From the NCBI GenBank assembly GCA_024610705.1, contig JANDEH010000009.1, forward strand, positions 50,453,565 through 50,517,564: a stretch of 64,000 bases of DNA. Reading direction: 5' to 3'. Numbering within the stretch: position 1 is the first letter of the stretch; every line of letters begins with the position of its first letter. The DNA is from Tetragnatha versicolor (Eukaryota; Arthropoda; Arachnida; Araneae; Tetragnathidae). Both the position numbers and the translations under genes were made by a program. Below, in pieces: positions 1-13,080 of the stretch. The notes beneath the pieces are model-generated. The model saw only the letters and a program-made list of their open reading frames with translations, ran no database searches and was not told the DNA's origin.

Positions 1-1040
1 CAAGGCATGCAAATCTTGTTAAACATATGATCGTAAAGGGATGTGTCAAAAGTATAAGACTGGCCAAGCGGAAAACCTAGCCGGGAGATAAGAAAACGGA
101 CTTGTCTTTGTCCGTCTCGGAGACCTTATAGCGACCAATCAGATCAGATGAGAGGCATAATGACTCTAATTTATGAGTAATAAAATGGAGGGTATGTTTT
201 ATTAGTAAAACATGAGAGTTAACCGTGAGTCGCGCTCGAGCATTACAGACATTTGGGGTTCGTCATTTCATTTTAGACTGAATGTGTTGTGAAATTCCCG
301 ATCCTTGTTAATTGAGAGTTGATTGTTGAAATCAATTAAAAACACCAAATAATTAATTAATCATCAATATAGAATTGCCTTGGGGTTTTACCTTAAATTA
401 ATTACCTTAAAATTTCCTGCATTAACTTAAGATGTGTTGGAACACATCGGAGACGAAATTGTTTTTCTGTTACTAATTGAGCTCTATTGGAAATAATAAT
501 ATTTGACAGTTAAAATGAATCATCTTTAATACGCCTATACTGAAATTAATTGCATTTATATTTGGTAATAAATTTAAAAGAAAGTTAAACTTGAATTACG
601 TACCATGCACTGTACTTTTACAAGATATTATAAAGTATTTAAGTTTTAAATATTATTAAAATTATTTACAAGAAATAATTAAGATAGAAACACAATTTGC
701 CACGAAATTTCAATAAATGTATCAAAAAAGAATAAATTCAATATCTTAATTTATACGTAGAAATAATAGTAGGTGTATTTACACGTACTCCCTTCCCCCA
801 CCTTAAAACTAATAAGTTGTGACCTGTAAACTTGATATTTAGCATAAAAAACTCCAGAAAACTTGATATTCTATCAAGTCTATCTGTTATTTCTAGTTAG
901 CACAAAATTCTAATTAAATATAATATGTTGACCATTTTGATTACGTTTAAAAAAATCATTATTTCTATTTTTTTAACTGTGAAGTAAGTATTTTACCTTA
1001 AGAACATGCATTTATTTCCTAAGATAACAACTGAAGAACC
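1..1040. other. AT-rich intronic DNA, nothing recognised
   Basis: The first 260 bases are less AT-rich and hold a small hairpin around 106-119 (CGGAC...GTCCG). The remainder is low-complexity AT sequence. Confidence 0.5.
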
Positions 1041-1770
1041 TTAAGGTGTCTGCCTACCTATGAAGGCTTCTTTTAATAATTAAAATGTTGAACTAATTTG
1101 TGATTTATACAATTAAATGCGTCTAAAAACTATGAATAATATAAAAAATACTTAAATATTAGTTTAAATTTTCATATTATTGAAGAATTTATGCATAAAA
1201 ATCACAAAAAACAGCCTTTCCGCAAAACATCATAACACAAATTTATATGAAGGTATTTTTGTTTTGTAAACTTTATTATCCTCTTAAAAACATATATTAG
1301 GAGGCCTACTATTTTTATGTCTAAATTATTTTAATATCAAAAGTTAGAGCACTAAACTTGAAAAATAAAAAAGACCCACCAGATTTCAGTAAAGTTTGAG
1401 TTATACTATTCATAAAATAAAAAATATTACACCCACAGCCAAAAAAGTAGTAGGGCTCTTAAACAATATTATGTCAAGTATTTTGCCCAAGTTTCATAGA
1501 AATTCACTTATAATATTTTGAGTTATGTAGTTTTGCGGAGAAGGAAAATAGCAAAAAAAGTGATTCTGAGAAAAATGCGAATTTCTTTACCTTTTCCTTA
1601 ATAAAATGCCTGTTTCAAGTAAAATTTCTGTAACTTCGGTTCTAGGAAAGATAAAGACAAAATTTAAACTGATTTGGAAAGCTAGAGATGTTTTGTTTGA
1701 AATAAGATGATAAAATTTTTCTTGAATTTTTGGTCCGAAACGGCATTTTTTAGGTAGGCAGGCACCTTAA
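1041..1770. mobile_element. TTAA-flanked MITE, subfamily 1 (730 bp)
   Basis: Ends are TTAAGGTGTCTGCCTACCTA on the left and, read inward from the right, TTAAGGTGCCTGCCTACCTA: 20 bases with one mismatch. TTAA at both ends is the target duplication known for piggyBac-type transposons. No transposase frame; the interior is AT-rich. Non-autonomous element. Confidence 0.8.
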
Positions 1771-4700
1771 CTGTCCATTCTTTCAATCAGCTTGGAAGAC
1801 ATCTTTTAACTAGTGCGCAAGGAAGAAAACACTTCTCTAGACATTAAATCTAATTGAAAGAAGAGTGCAATATATTCTAAATTGCAATAGACACGAAATA
1901 CCCTTTTACGACCAGCTTAAAGTAGCTTTACCAGTTGGTAATTGCAACCAATTCAAAATCCTCCGGGGCCAAATAAACAGCTACAATGAATCATTACCGT
2001 GCATTACATGGTGTTTTGACAATTCCGAAATTGAATTCGGGAAACTATTTTAAAAATGAGATCATTTGGGTGGGATAACTGATGTGTATCTCAAAATATT
2101 TCAGTTCTCACATTATGGGAGCCCTGTTTTTAGAATCACCGGTGAGGAATTCACGTTTTTCTCTAGTTATTGCGAATCGTTTCGGCCACTAACGCTCCAT
2201 TTTCTGAGCCTAGTTACTGCATAGTTGAGCTTCAAATTTGCAAAGAGAAAAGGCAGACCTAAGTGCAGACCGTATAAACAATTGAAGACAAGGTTATGCG
2301 GTTAAAGTGCGATGTCAGTTAAAATGATTGCTTGCTGGATTGGTTAGATATAAGTAAAAATACGAGGAGACTCTAAAGGTTTGATAGTTAAGACAAATGT
2401 ACCTACTACTCTTATCATTTGAAGAAAACTTAAAAGAAAATATGAATTTGTATGGTCTTAAGATTATTTCATGTATTGTATAAATTGTGTGATGCTTTTG
2501 TGTTTTTTCTTTATATTTTGATCCCTGATTTTCTCTAAATAACAATGCAACGATAAATAACTAATAGGTTAATATGCTTTTATACTTAATCATTAAAGAA
2601 AAGATATTTGGTTTTGATATCCCATTTAAGAGTTCTTTGAATTCATATAAAAACTATTTTAATCATTACGTTAAATATAACATCAATTTTTAATTTGCTG
2701 CTGTATTTTTCTCATGAAGGAAAATTAATAAACACAGATCTCAAACTATGAAGGATTGAACAAAATTAATTTTTTTGTCAAATATTTCTCGCGCAGGGAT
2801 AGAGCTACCCAAGCATATCTATAACTATAAAATTACATAGCTAAGCTTGGAAAAAGTAGTTTATATTCATTAAAATATAAGTGTTTTGTTTATTACATTG
2901 TTCTCTACATTTGGTAGAGCCTTGCTGTTAGTTATAAGACAGTATAATATGGAGTAATCCATAATAATTTAAGACGGATATAGAGTATGTGTTTAGTAAG
3001 AGTGATTGCTTCCAAGACTCTTCCCACCAAGGTATACAAAGTAACAATTATAACGCTTTTACCAGACTCGAGTCTAGACTTTCTCGTGGTCAATACACTC
3101 GACAGTCATGCGTAACTAAACGATGGAAAACTAAGAAATCCTACTTTTAGAACTCCAATCCACGAAAAAATTCTTTCAACTTTCAAGGCGAAATGTTTGA
3201 AAATCGCTACTTCAAACCATTAATTTCCAGAGACTTTTTCAAACACTTTAGAACTTGTCACTAGCTTCGCGTTGCCCCAAGTCATTCTTGAGCTTGAGAG
3301 ATTTTTTGGTCTTTCCAAAGAGGTCTTCCAAAAAAGTATTGGGATATGGAAGCTACCACCGGGATGCAAACAAGTTCAATTTTTGTAGAGTTGGAATTGA
3401 CTTTCGCTTTTTGTTCGGCGAAGTTATAGCATGGCTTGCAGCGTATTCAAGAATAATCTTTTCAGTTAGGAATGTTGGGAATATCTCCGCATTCGCGGTT
3501 TTTTAACCGTTAGTGTCGGGTTTATTGTTTTTAGAAAAATATACTAAGCGTAATACATGTTCAGGTATAATCTGTTCATTTAAAACAATTGTATAAACAT
3601 CAGTAAATATCGTTATTTAGTAAATGTAGTTTTAATTGGCGAAATGGTTAAATTTATTCAGAGTAAAATTATGATACAAATTGATGGTTAATAAATAAGA
3701 ATAGTAAAGTGCTACACCCAACAAAATATAATTTTAGTAATGATTTTTCGAATAGGTATCCGCCTTTTAAAGGAATTACGGTTTACAAAACTTACCAAAT
3801 AAGAGAGTTGAGTAAAAAGCAATTTATGATAAATCTCAAGGATCTATAAAATTTCAACTATATTAAAAACAGTATTATAACATCGGTGCTTTTTGCAAAG
3901 TTAATGTATAATATTTCGCTGATATTATCCATTCATTATTGTAGGTTTGATTTTAAGTTTGTGAATAATTCAAGTGTTTTAAATCACCTCAAGTGTTTTG
4001 AATCACCTCTTTTTGTCACGTAGGGCCAAATTTCGTTTACTTCTAGTTGCAGATACGTTAACTTGGCATATTTGGTATAAGCTGTGCAATTAGGGATGTA
4101 TGTGTACGTGTACGTATATTTTTAACAGTTATTGAGAGGATACTACTTTTCTAAAATTTTACTGCTTACTATTTTTAATGAAGTGCTTTTTCAGAATTTT
4201 ATTATCGTTGATTTTATTTAAAATGATGCTTGAATACACTCACACCCCTCATTTACATTTAAGCATTCTGGGTTATGTTATATGTTAATTTATTTATGTA
4301 GTTTTCAAAAAGGAAATATTATGCTAAAAGGAAATGTTCAAAGAACTTATTTCTCATGGGAAGTATTGCAGTATAACTACGTTGTTTCGAATAAGTTTAA
4401 CAGCTAGGAGTTGGTATTATCAATATAAAAAAGCAAATTGGAGAATTAACTTTGAATATTCTCAAATTCACTTCATTAATTTTTCTTTTTCCCATACCTT
4501 TAAAGCCATTGGTTGAATTTGAAAGATTTTTAAGACACTTTAAATAAGCATTTTTAGAGTCCTATAAGTTTCATTAAAGTAAAATATTTTATGTAGTTTT
4601 ATAGTAAAAATAAATCTTTTATGTCTAGTTTTAGGTATGGATAGTTTTTTTCATCAAACACAGTTATTAAGATAAAAAATATATTGATATTTTTAAAAAT

Positions 4701-4959
4701 TAATCCAAACAAAATTATTTTAAGAGTATTAAATATAATACTTATCATAAAGAGACTTTAAATATTCATCAATATCAGAGGTTGAAAACACTTCAGAAAA
4801 TGTTTTTGAAAAAAAAAGTTTAAACATCGAACATAGGTAACTCCACTACAACATAAACAATAAGAGAACAGTTAACACAATAATTTACGGTTAAAAATCA
4901 ACACTGTGAGTGACGTCTGGCATCCGACATGAGGCGAAAGAGGATATTTTTACACGGTT
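1771..4959. other. AT-rich intronic DNA; slight island at 3000-3500
   Basis: No gene or element recognised. A 19-bp direct duplication (AAGTGTTTTRAATCACCTC twice) lies at about 3971-4010. The 3000-3500 part is unique and less AT-rich; an 83-codon open frame there has no family motif. Confidence 0.45.
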
Positions 4960-5770
4960 AAAAACCTAGTTAAAGCCATAAAAACAAACAGAAACGAAAT
5001 TTTCAAAATCGCGAGGTAAAAAAGCTGGAGGCGTGTTTATTATAATATCTCCAATCGCTCCGGCCGGCAGTATAGACAATATGCAGCACGGCCGTGTCGG
5101 TCGAGCAACCAGACTATAGACGCCTCTGGCACAGCCAGTCCAACGACCGACCGAGAGAGATCTGCGACTGCTAGCATTCTTACTAAATGGATACCGGGGG
5201 TGGTAAGATATCACGGTAGCAACTCAGTGCTCTATAACATAATTACCCTTGGGCTTCATTTTCTGCCGCTGCGATCGCTTTTTTGTCAGACGGATAAGTT
5301 AAACAATTTAGCCATCTCAGCGAATCAATACGTTTTTGCCGGGCTGCATCAGTATGCAAAATGGCATTGAAATGTTTTCGCGGCCTAGAATAAGGGGGCC
5401 CCGTAATTACGCAGAGGCAACGAGCTGATTTGCATTCGGGGACAATTGAAAGGCCTAATCGCGTTGCTATTACAGTTAAAAGAAAGAAGGGTACCGCGGG
5501 TTGCAGTGGGGGTCTTTCTTCCCTGTGGAAACTATTCCTAATGGTCTTTGCGATGAGTTTTTATTGCTCCGGACGGGTTCTCTAGGACATTCTTTCGCGA
5601 GCCTAAACACCGCTTCTTTTTGACCAATAATTGCTCGGCTGTTTTCCCTCTCACTGTCACGCATCCCGCCGCAAAAAATACCACAGCCGGATTAATATTA
5701 CCCGTTTCGTAAAGACGATACTCCGTGCTTGGTAGGTATTTTGTAGGAAAAAGTTGCGGGTGATGGGAAA
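4960..5770. promoter_or_regulatory. GC-richer unique island, candidate regulatory DNA
   Basis: Abrupt rise in GC and sequence complexity inside AT-rich intron. Contains an octamer-like ATTTGCAT (about 5430), TAATTAC homeodomain-type sites and GGCC-rich segments. Short open frames on the minus strand lack motifs. Enhancer role is inference only. Confidence 0.35.
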
Positions 5771-6599
5771 TGTATATAACAATTTATTATTTTTAGAAAA
5801 ATTACGAATTGGAAAAAAAATCGCGTAAAAATACGCATTAGAAAAATAAATATAAATTAAAATAAAAGTAACTATTAAATAACCTTAAAATTTTCACTTG
5901 GAAATGACGCGGTAAACACGCTAATTGAAAATAAGAAATTAAAATAATAAAAACTATCAATGCGATAAATTTAAAACATTTCGCTAACAGAATTTTAGAG
6001 ATGAGTTTAAAATGCGCTTGATTTAAACAAAGTGATAAAACTTCTTGCACTTATATGAGTTTTTTTTATTCTTAAGACTTTGTATTTATAATTTTAAAGT
6101 GACTTCTAAGCTACATATTTAAAAGAAGAAAGGTGTATACTATAACAATCGACTTATTGTGTATAATTTATGCAACATAAACATTATAATAAATAAAAAT
6201 TGTTTTACAAATTAGAATTTTTTTAATAAGACTTTTAGTGAAACATGTAGCTCACTTGTAAAGTTTTTTTACAAATAATGTAATCCCTCAAATTAAAAGC
6301 TTAAATGAATATATTTTACAGAATAAAAACTTAATTCAATGCATGAAACAACTGATAAGATTTGAACAATGATGACTTATGACTTCTCAACATTATCCTT
6401 TGTCCTATAATTTTTATCTTTTAAATAAAAAAGACAAACCTAAATTTAAACTTTCACAAACCTTTTTAAATGATAAAGGTTTAATTTTAAAAGTTTAAAT
6501 GTGTGCCTTTATTGTTTAGTTTTTAAATTGAAGCATCTCAACCAGAGATTTAACTTTAACAATCAAAACATTGATGTTGGAATACTTGAACGAGTTGAA
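5771..6599. other. AT-rich intronic DNA, nothing seen
   Basis: Homopolymer-rich AT sequence without repeats or frames I can support. Confidence 0.45.
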
Positions 6600-6960
6600 T
6601 ACTTGAATGAGTGGCTTCTACTCTAAACTCTTTTGCTTTCCTGACACAGCATTCCTTCAGAATTCATCCAGATCTCGGAGTAATTTTGATAACTCTGTGC
6701 GGTACCAACCTACAGTGATCATTCAATATCGCTTAGCAAATAAATATCGGCAAATCAAAACACTTTCATCCCAAACATACCTCAGCCAAATCGCTCTGCA
6801 CATTTTGCGCTATCTCAGAAACAATCGCATAGATCCCCATTCAAGGTACGTTTCCATCAACACATCTGCTCTTTTTCGTGCAATTTTTCACCATTTGAGT
6901 GAAAGCCATTTAGTCCGCTCCTGCAGGTGTTATATGAAGAATGCGCTTTAGGTAGGCAAT
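6600..6960. promoter_or_regulatory. Unique mid-GC island
   Basis: Balanced composition and no repeat structure. A 114-codon plus-strand frame (6607-6951) shows no domain, signal peptide or splice context and is probably chance. Candidate non-coding conserved element. Confidence 0.3.
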
Positions 6961-7013
6961 CCTACGTGCCGAATTAGAGAGTGGAGAAAAGAAATCCGTA
7001 ATATAGAAAGTAC

Positions 7014-7085
7014 CATAGAAAGATTCTTAACATGGGAACTCTCATAGAAAGAAATTCTTTACATGGGGACTCTCATAGAAAGAAA
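7014..7085. repeat. Short tandem repeat, ~30-bp unit
   Basis: Units of the form AGAAAGAAATTCTTTACATG plus GGGACTCTCAT, about 2.5 copies, with a weaker copy upstream near 6990. The 457-bp element that follows is inserted at its right edge. Confidence 0.7.
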
Positions 7086-7542
7086 TAGGGGAGAGTCGGA
7101 CAAAACAGGGATTTGGGCTTTATTCATTTATTTGGAGTGATATCTAGCAAACACTGGAACTATAGGAATCATTTTTAAGTTTCATGAGAAAAGCTGTTGT
7201 TTGAAAAATTATAATTTAATGAAAATGTTGTATAAACTGAAATTCTATAAGTTTATTATGTCATTTCATACACCATGCAAGTTTTGTTATAATAAACAAT
7301 GTATTTTTTCAAAGTTAATATGGTATTTTGATTATTCTATCCAGATCCCAAGATTTTTCACTCATCTAAAATATATGCTTTTATGGCCTTTATTGCTATT
7401 AATTAGGACTAATTTGTTATTATTTTTTCTTCATAAGGAGCCAGTTTATCGTTTTAGCACCAATTTTGACTGTTTTGATCACGCATAAAGTGAGTATTTA
7501 AAAAATAAAAATTGTGTCCCGGTTTTGTCCGACTTTCCCCTA
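7086..7542. mobile_element. TA-flanked MITE, GGGG-type ends (457 bp)
   Basis: Left end TAGGGGAGAGTCGGACAAAA; right end read inward TAGGGGAAAGTCGGACAAAA: about 25-base inverted repeats with few mismatches. TA on both sides is the target duplication used by Tc1/mariner-type elements. The 95-codon internal frame is AT-driven and not a transposase. Confidence 0.8.
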
Positions 7543-8210
7543 CGTTAAGAGATGGAATTTCCATAGAATCAAATCAGTTACATGGAAAGTGGGAAGTCAC
7601 AGAGAAGAAAAATCGAGCTCTCTCCAGAAAAAATGATCGAAAAAGGAGACTGAATATTTTCGAAACGAGAGAAAGTAAAATCAAATGACTCAGAGCTATT
7701 ATTTTATTATTTGTATTGTTTAAAACTATGTGTTAGAAGGAACGACTTCCAACTGTTATTGTCTTTATCTTCTGGAGATATTTTCTCTGAAAAGGGTTCA
7801 CGTCACCTAATATAAGCCCTCCTTATTTAAGTTGAGTAATTTTCGAATAATATAACCCGCTTTAAGGAAATTAATAGTAATTTAAGGTCGAGGTAGAAAG
7901 CTGAGGTTGACGAGGATGAACAGAAGGATTGAATTTCCTAAATGGCTTTAAATATGCGAAGCAGATGCGAAAATCTTTAATCACCAACCAAGCAATTTTG
8001 TTGTTAGACCTACACCCTGGTACTATGAAGGGTCATGGGGTAAAGCTCTCCAAATTTTAAGGATATTATCTTTTTTAATGGTAAAGTATGTTTTCAATGC
8101 AACAGAATGTCCTCTCAATGTTGAAACATAATGCCAAGAGTCTTTATTTTGCACTCCAGGGTGGGGCCTCTTTTTAAATTCACCTATGACTTACCCATGC
8201 ACCACAGAAA
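7543..8210. other. Intronic DNA, nothing recognised
   Basis: Mixed composition, no motif-bearing frame. The first 60 bases resemble decayed copies of the tandem repeat at 7014. Confidence 0.4.
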
Positions 8211-8214
8211 TATT

Positions 8215-8535
8215 GATCAATACAGTAAAATATTGGCCAATATTGCAAATATTGATAAATGTGGAACGTTAATGGTATTTTAATTAATTTAAACACGATT
8301 AAAAACATTAAAAATAATTATCTTTAAATTAAATAAACTAGTACAAACGAAATTTGATTTTGGCTTGCCCTGTTTAAGAATCAATAATGGAGAAACGATA
8401 TTGGCCAGCAAAACCAATACCGAGTTGAACCATGTCGTCGATATTGACCGATACTTCGAGGCCAATGTTGACAGACCGATACCATCCGATATTTCAGCGG
8501 CCAATATCGACGGAACAATATTGGCCGGTGTTTTG
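8215..8535. repeat. Cluster of ATATTGGCC / GGCCAATAT motifs
   Basis: A perfect palindrome AATATTGGCCAATATT sits near 8230. Related motifs in both orientations recur near 8400, 8460, 8500 and 8515, along with ATATTGACC variants. Likely a decayed palindromic repeat or mobile element whose ends I cannot fix. Confidence 0.5.
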
Positions 8536-9065
8536 CTTTTGGTGCCACCTGGGAGTGTTCACAGAGGGTAATCGCTCCAAGTGCTCTCTATTCAACCCAC
8601 GGCTCTATGGGTCCGTCCATGTTTTTCGCTGCCGAAGCATCGTGTGAAAAGGGAGGAAGAACAGCAATTGTGGAAGTCTCGACCTCGGAAGATCTAGGGA
8701 GGATAACCGGTTCTCTATATATTAGCTAGAAAAGAAGAGAATTCGTTCCCTTTCGACGTTTTGTTTTTTGCTCTCTCTCTCTTTTCAAACCTCTGGTACT
8801 TGGTTCTTCGAAATGCCATTCACGTTCTTTTTAAATTTAAATTAATCCTCAACCGGTGTTAATAAATTCGCTTTGGGAAATAAAAATGGTGTCGCGAGAG
8901 GCAATTTTGAGATTAAATAATGTAATTTCTGGAATTGGCTCGAGTAGGTGATATATTCGCGATGGATATCGGATTTAGAGGGCGAGAGAAAGAATGGAGG
9001 TCGTATTTCTGGTGACGAGTACTCGGGGATAAATTTAAAAAAAGAATGATAACTCTCAATTGGGA
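8536..9065. promoter_or_regulatory. Unique mid-GC island
   Basis: Complex sequence with a CTCTCTCT tract (about 8771) of the GAGA-factor type. Short frames on both strands have no motifs. Confidence 0.3.
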
Positions 9066-9965
9066 AAACAAAATTCAAGAGAACAATAACTCATCTATTT
9101 TCAAGATTAATTTTCAACGCAGTAATTTAAATATTAATATTGTTTGAACAAATTAATATGGAAATAGCTTAGGAAAAAGTGTTGTCAAAGTGGTTAGTTA
9201 CTCTACTTGTTCTATCTATCATTTGTTATCGCTAGTTTACTTAAAAAAGTTTTTCCCATTAAGTTGTTTTGTTAAATTTTAATTCTAGTGAAAAGTTTTA
9301 AATTTTGAAAAAGATAAAAAATAATCTAGGTAAAGTATAAAAGTTCAACTCCTACCTAATCAATGCAATGGACCTATTGAGACACTGATTTAAAAAATAC
9401 GAATTTGTATGGTTTTTTTTAGAATAGTTTAATAGCACCAAAACAAACTGATTTTATATATTTAACTCTATTTCTCTGAATCACATTTAAATAAAATATT
9501 AAAATATTAAAATAATTTTAAGTAGTTTTAATAATGAATATCCACTAATGATGAAGATTTTAAATAATTATTAATAGCCATTAAATATTTTAAATAATAT
9601 AACTTATTCTTTTAATGATGTAAATCATTTCATAAAAAAGAATAAATAAATAAAATTTGAAGTAAATGTAAATAGGATTTTTTTTAATTATGAATAAAAG
9701 CTACCACTTTTGAAAAGATTATTAAAAGTGAAAGAGCAATAACAATAGTAAACAGTAATAATAGTAATACTCTAAGATAACAGAAGATATATTAAACTGT
9801 TTTAGTCCAAATAGCATAGCAGAAGTAGCAAATGGGTAAAAAGAATGTATTATTTAAAAGTAAAAACATCTGGAAAATTGGCGAATTCTCTTAAGTTATC
9901 TCGTCAGAACATCTAAAAATTCATGCATTTCAAAAATTTTGAACTGAATTTTTTCAATAAAGTTC
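9066..9965. other. AT-rich intronic DNA, nothing seen
   Basis: Very AT-rich, with runs of ATA and short AT repeats only. Confidence 0.45.
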
Positions 9966-10335
9966 TATGGACTACACATCTTTTTATTTAAGGATAACGG
10001 AGAATTTAACCCATCACTGGACAAACATTATTTACATTTCTTCAAATCCTACCAAGCTCTGTTACATAAACGCCACCCCTCCATTCAATAAGAATATCAA
10101 CTTCATCACAAAACTCGCATTTTCACCGGTAATTCGCCGACAGCCGACGAACTTACGTATCCCCCGTTCTTCTGTACATAAACATAAACATCCCTTTTCA
10201 TCGGAAAGCGTGGATGCGAGAGAAAGAGTGAGCGAGAAAGCGTATAAATAATTTGATCGCTCATTCCTCACACGTATGCTCGTAGTATGGAAGCAGATGA
10301 AAGCTGTGATATGCATCATCATCATCATTTATTCT
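9966..10335 (+). promoter_or_regulatory. Island with a promoter-like TATA/GAGA arrangement
   Basis: GAGAGAAAGAG-type repeats (about 10217-10240) precede TATAAATA at 10243. A CTCACAC initiator-like site follows about 27 bases later, near 10270. An ATC trinucleotide run is at 10313-10328. The first ATG downstream opens only a 15-codon frame. If it is a promoter, it would drive a plus-strand non-coding RNA inside ds. Confidence 0.25.
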
Positions 10336-11058
10336 AATGAACCAGGTAGATGATTTAATTTATCGCCTTGTACCCACCCTCTATTTGGGTATATTTTGCT
10401 TTTGTAATTAGTCTTCCCAGAGCTCGGTTTAATTGAGAAACAATGCTTCCTGTGCACTCGCTTCCATATCGAGGCATGCTAGCTCCTATTGCTTCTTGAA
10501 TATGCCTTTTGAGGATACTTTCGAGAATATTTCCAGCAAAGTTCTTCATAAAGCAACTGATAGGTATTTCATCCTTTTTAAGACTGAGTAGTAAATCTAG
10601 AAACTGTCAATATAAAATGTCCACTAACATTTCTAAGCACCAGCAAATACCTCTGTCAAAGAAATTTAATTATATTTTCTTCACTCACACACGAATTATA
10701 TTACTAATTAGTAGATAAATTAAATTACACAGTATTTAAAAAAAAAGGAAAAACACATATTTTACCCAAATGTGCAATAGATAAGTACCAAATTTAATTC
10801 ATAGTTGTAGTTTCAAAGCTCTCACAGCAATGATCTCTGTTACTTTAGCAATGATTGAATACTAAATAATGTTTTATATCCTCTAATAAATATCTCTACA
10901 AAATACATTCTCTCTGACCATTTGAAGTGGGAAAAATACTAATGTAAAAAACTGGTTATCAATATGACGGAACCTGTCTCATAGGCTTAGAATTACATTA
11001 AATACTCTTAAAGTATCAGTTATACCTACAAGTATCGTTTTACTAAAGTTACATGGAT
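10336..11058. other. Intronic DNA, nothing recognised
   Basis: No repeat or credible frame. Confidence 0.4.
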
Positions 11059-11786
11059 TTAAGGGGTCTGTAAGGTCTTAAATCATAGAACTGGTACATG
11101 TATGCTCAAATGATCCCTACATTTTCTAAATTGAGGTATTAACACAGTTTTTTGTGAGTGTGAAGTAAAATACATGTACTTTTGGAATAATTCAGCATGA
11201 AGTAAAAAAGTTCTTTAAATTTTTATTTATAAATTAAATAAAAACTTTGAATTTTTCACTTTTGTGTGCAGGATTAAGAGCTAAATAACAAAGAAATTTT
11301 TAAACAATTAGTGTTAAATTAATCTTTAGAGCTGCCTTTATAAGTTATACATCATTTTTTGTAAATTTATTGGAGTAAAAAAAAATTACAAACATTGAAC
11401 AGGTAATTTTTTCAGTAAAAAAATTAATGTTTTCTTTTTTATGCCAAAATTTTTTATTTTCTTGCTATAATTTATAAAAAATGATGTATAACTTATAAAG
11501 GCAGCTCTAAAGATTAATTTAATACTAATTGTTTAAAAATTTCTTTATTATTTAGCTCTTAATCCTGCACACAAAATGGTATTTAATGAAAAATTCTAAG
11601 TTTTTATAGAATTTATAAATAAAAATTTTAAAAACTTTTTTGCTACATGATGATACATTCCAAAAGTACAAGTATTTTACTTCGCACTCACAAAAAACTG
11701 TGTTTATACCTAAACTAGGAAAATGTAGGGATCATTTGAGCATACATGTACTAGTTCTATGATTTAAGACCTTACAGACCCCTTAA
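11059..11786. mobile_element. TTAA-flanked fold-back MITE, subfamily 2 (728 bp)
   Basis: Starts TTAAGGGGTCTGTAAGGTCT and ends with the reverse complement. The two arms of about 330 bases are imperfect inverted copies through most of their length, meeting near 11430 in a T/A-rich centre. TTAA directly abuts GGGGTCTG and CAGACCCC. No coding capacity. Confidence 0.85.
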
Positions 11787-12418
11787 AGATAATGCCTTTG
11801 TAGGTTGGCATAGGTCAAACACAAATGTCACCACAATTAAACCCAACTATTTAAAATTGATGAAATTATTACAATGACTCTCACTTACATACAAGAATAC
11901 AAGAAAAACGGTTATAAATCTATACATTAAAACAAATATTATTTTAATACTAACAAAACTTAAATTGCTTTAACTGGGAATTAACTGTCTTGAGCAGAGG
12001 TTGAAATTTAGAAAGAGAAACCTTGATTTACATTAAGCTTTCAAAAGAAAACTTGCTAAAGAAAATTATAAATTTCGTCAAGGATTTATAATGCTTTAAA
12101 CTTGTAATAAAAAAGTAGGACTATGGAAAATAAAGTCTACTGGCAACTAGACAACTGAGACACTCGTTTGAAAAAAATATATACGAGTCAATAGACCAAA
12201 CACCATTTGTTGCCGGGTGTAATTGGCAAGGAGAAAGTAGATTATACTTTAGCGTTGGCCTCAGGGATGGGGCCCCAACAGGAGGAATCTGTCCAATTGA
12301 CTTGAAGCCGGCCTTGACTTTTAGAATATGGAGAAAATGTCTCCTAGCTTTGATATCGTTCCTCCATGCATAATGAATGTCCTTCGAATATCTATATTGT
12401 ATACATGCTACGGTGAAT
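11787..12418. other. Intronic DNA, nothing recognised
   Basis: A 121-codon minus-strand frame (12121-12486) runs partly through the palindromic element that follows and has no motif, so I do not call it. Confidence 0.4.
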
Positions 12419-12564
12419 GTCCGAAATTGGAAAATGTCGACATTCACCGGTGAATGTCGACAATCACCGGTGGTGATTGTTGACAATCACAGATAAGCGA
12501 CTATGTGATTGTCGACATTCACCGGTGAATGTCGACATTCCACAAATTTCGGTCTTTCACCGTA
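12419..12564. mobile_element. Short TA-flanked palindromic element (146 bp)
   Basis: Ends TACGGTGAATGTCCGAAATT and AATTTCGGTCTTTCACCGTA are imperfect inverted repeats flanked by TA. The interior is built almost wholly from palindromic modules combining GTCGAC and ACCGGT (GTCGACATTCACCGGTGAAT and variants) in opposed orientations. Confidence 0.75.
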
Positions 12565-13080
12565 ACATACATACATAATTCTTAGTTTTACACAGATTTC
12601 TTTTTCGAAAACTTGATCACTTTAAGATAGGAGTGAACACACAGTGTGAAATGCATGTAGCATATTGTCAGAGATAAGTAATATTTATGAATTCGGTATT
12701 GTTGCCGCAAAAAATTACATTTTATTGTGTTGTGGAAAAACTTGAATAAGTAGGTGAGAAAGGTAATTTTTATTAGCATGTTTTTCTGTGCGCTACGCTG
12801 AACCATGGATATAGTAAATGGTAATTTGTTAATAATGGATTGTTTTATAGGTCTGGACAAACAAATTTAAACAAAACAAATAACTGTGAATCTCCGGTAT
12901 TAGTTGAGCTAAATTTTGGGTCCGTGAGAAAGTTTACTATGACGGGCTCGACTCTAAAATCCATAAATTGTAATGGCAAATATCGATCAAGATTTGAAAA
13001 GTCCTTCATATAATTTAAGTTCAGTTAAAACTTTCTTGTAAAAAGGATTTTTGAACATTTAACGTATAAGATTTTTATTA
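12565..13080. other. Intronic DNA, nothing recognised
   Basis: No repeat or credible frame. Confidence 0.4.

Noticed and set aside
7201..7488. 95-codon frame inside the 457-bp MITE, considered as a transposase remnant
   Set aside because: Hydrophobic, AT-driven composition, no DDE/DDD catalytic pattern, and the element is too short for a transposase.
12121..12486. 121-codon minus-strand frame
   Set aside because: Part of it is the palindromic element at 12419-12564, and no domain is visible.
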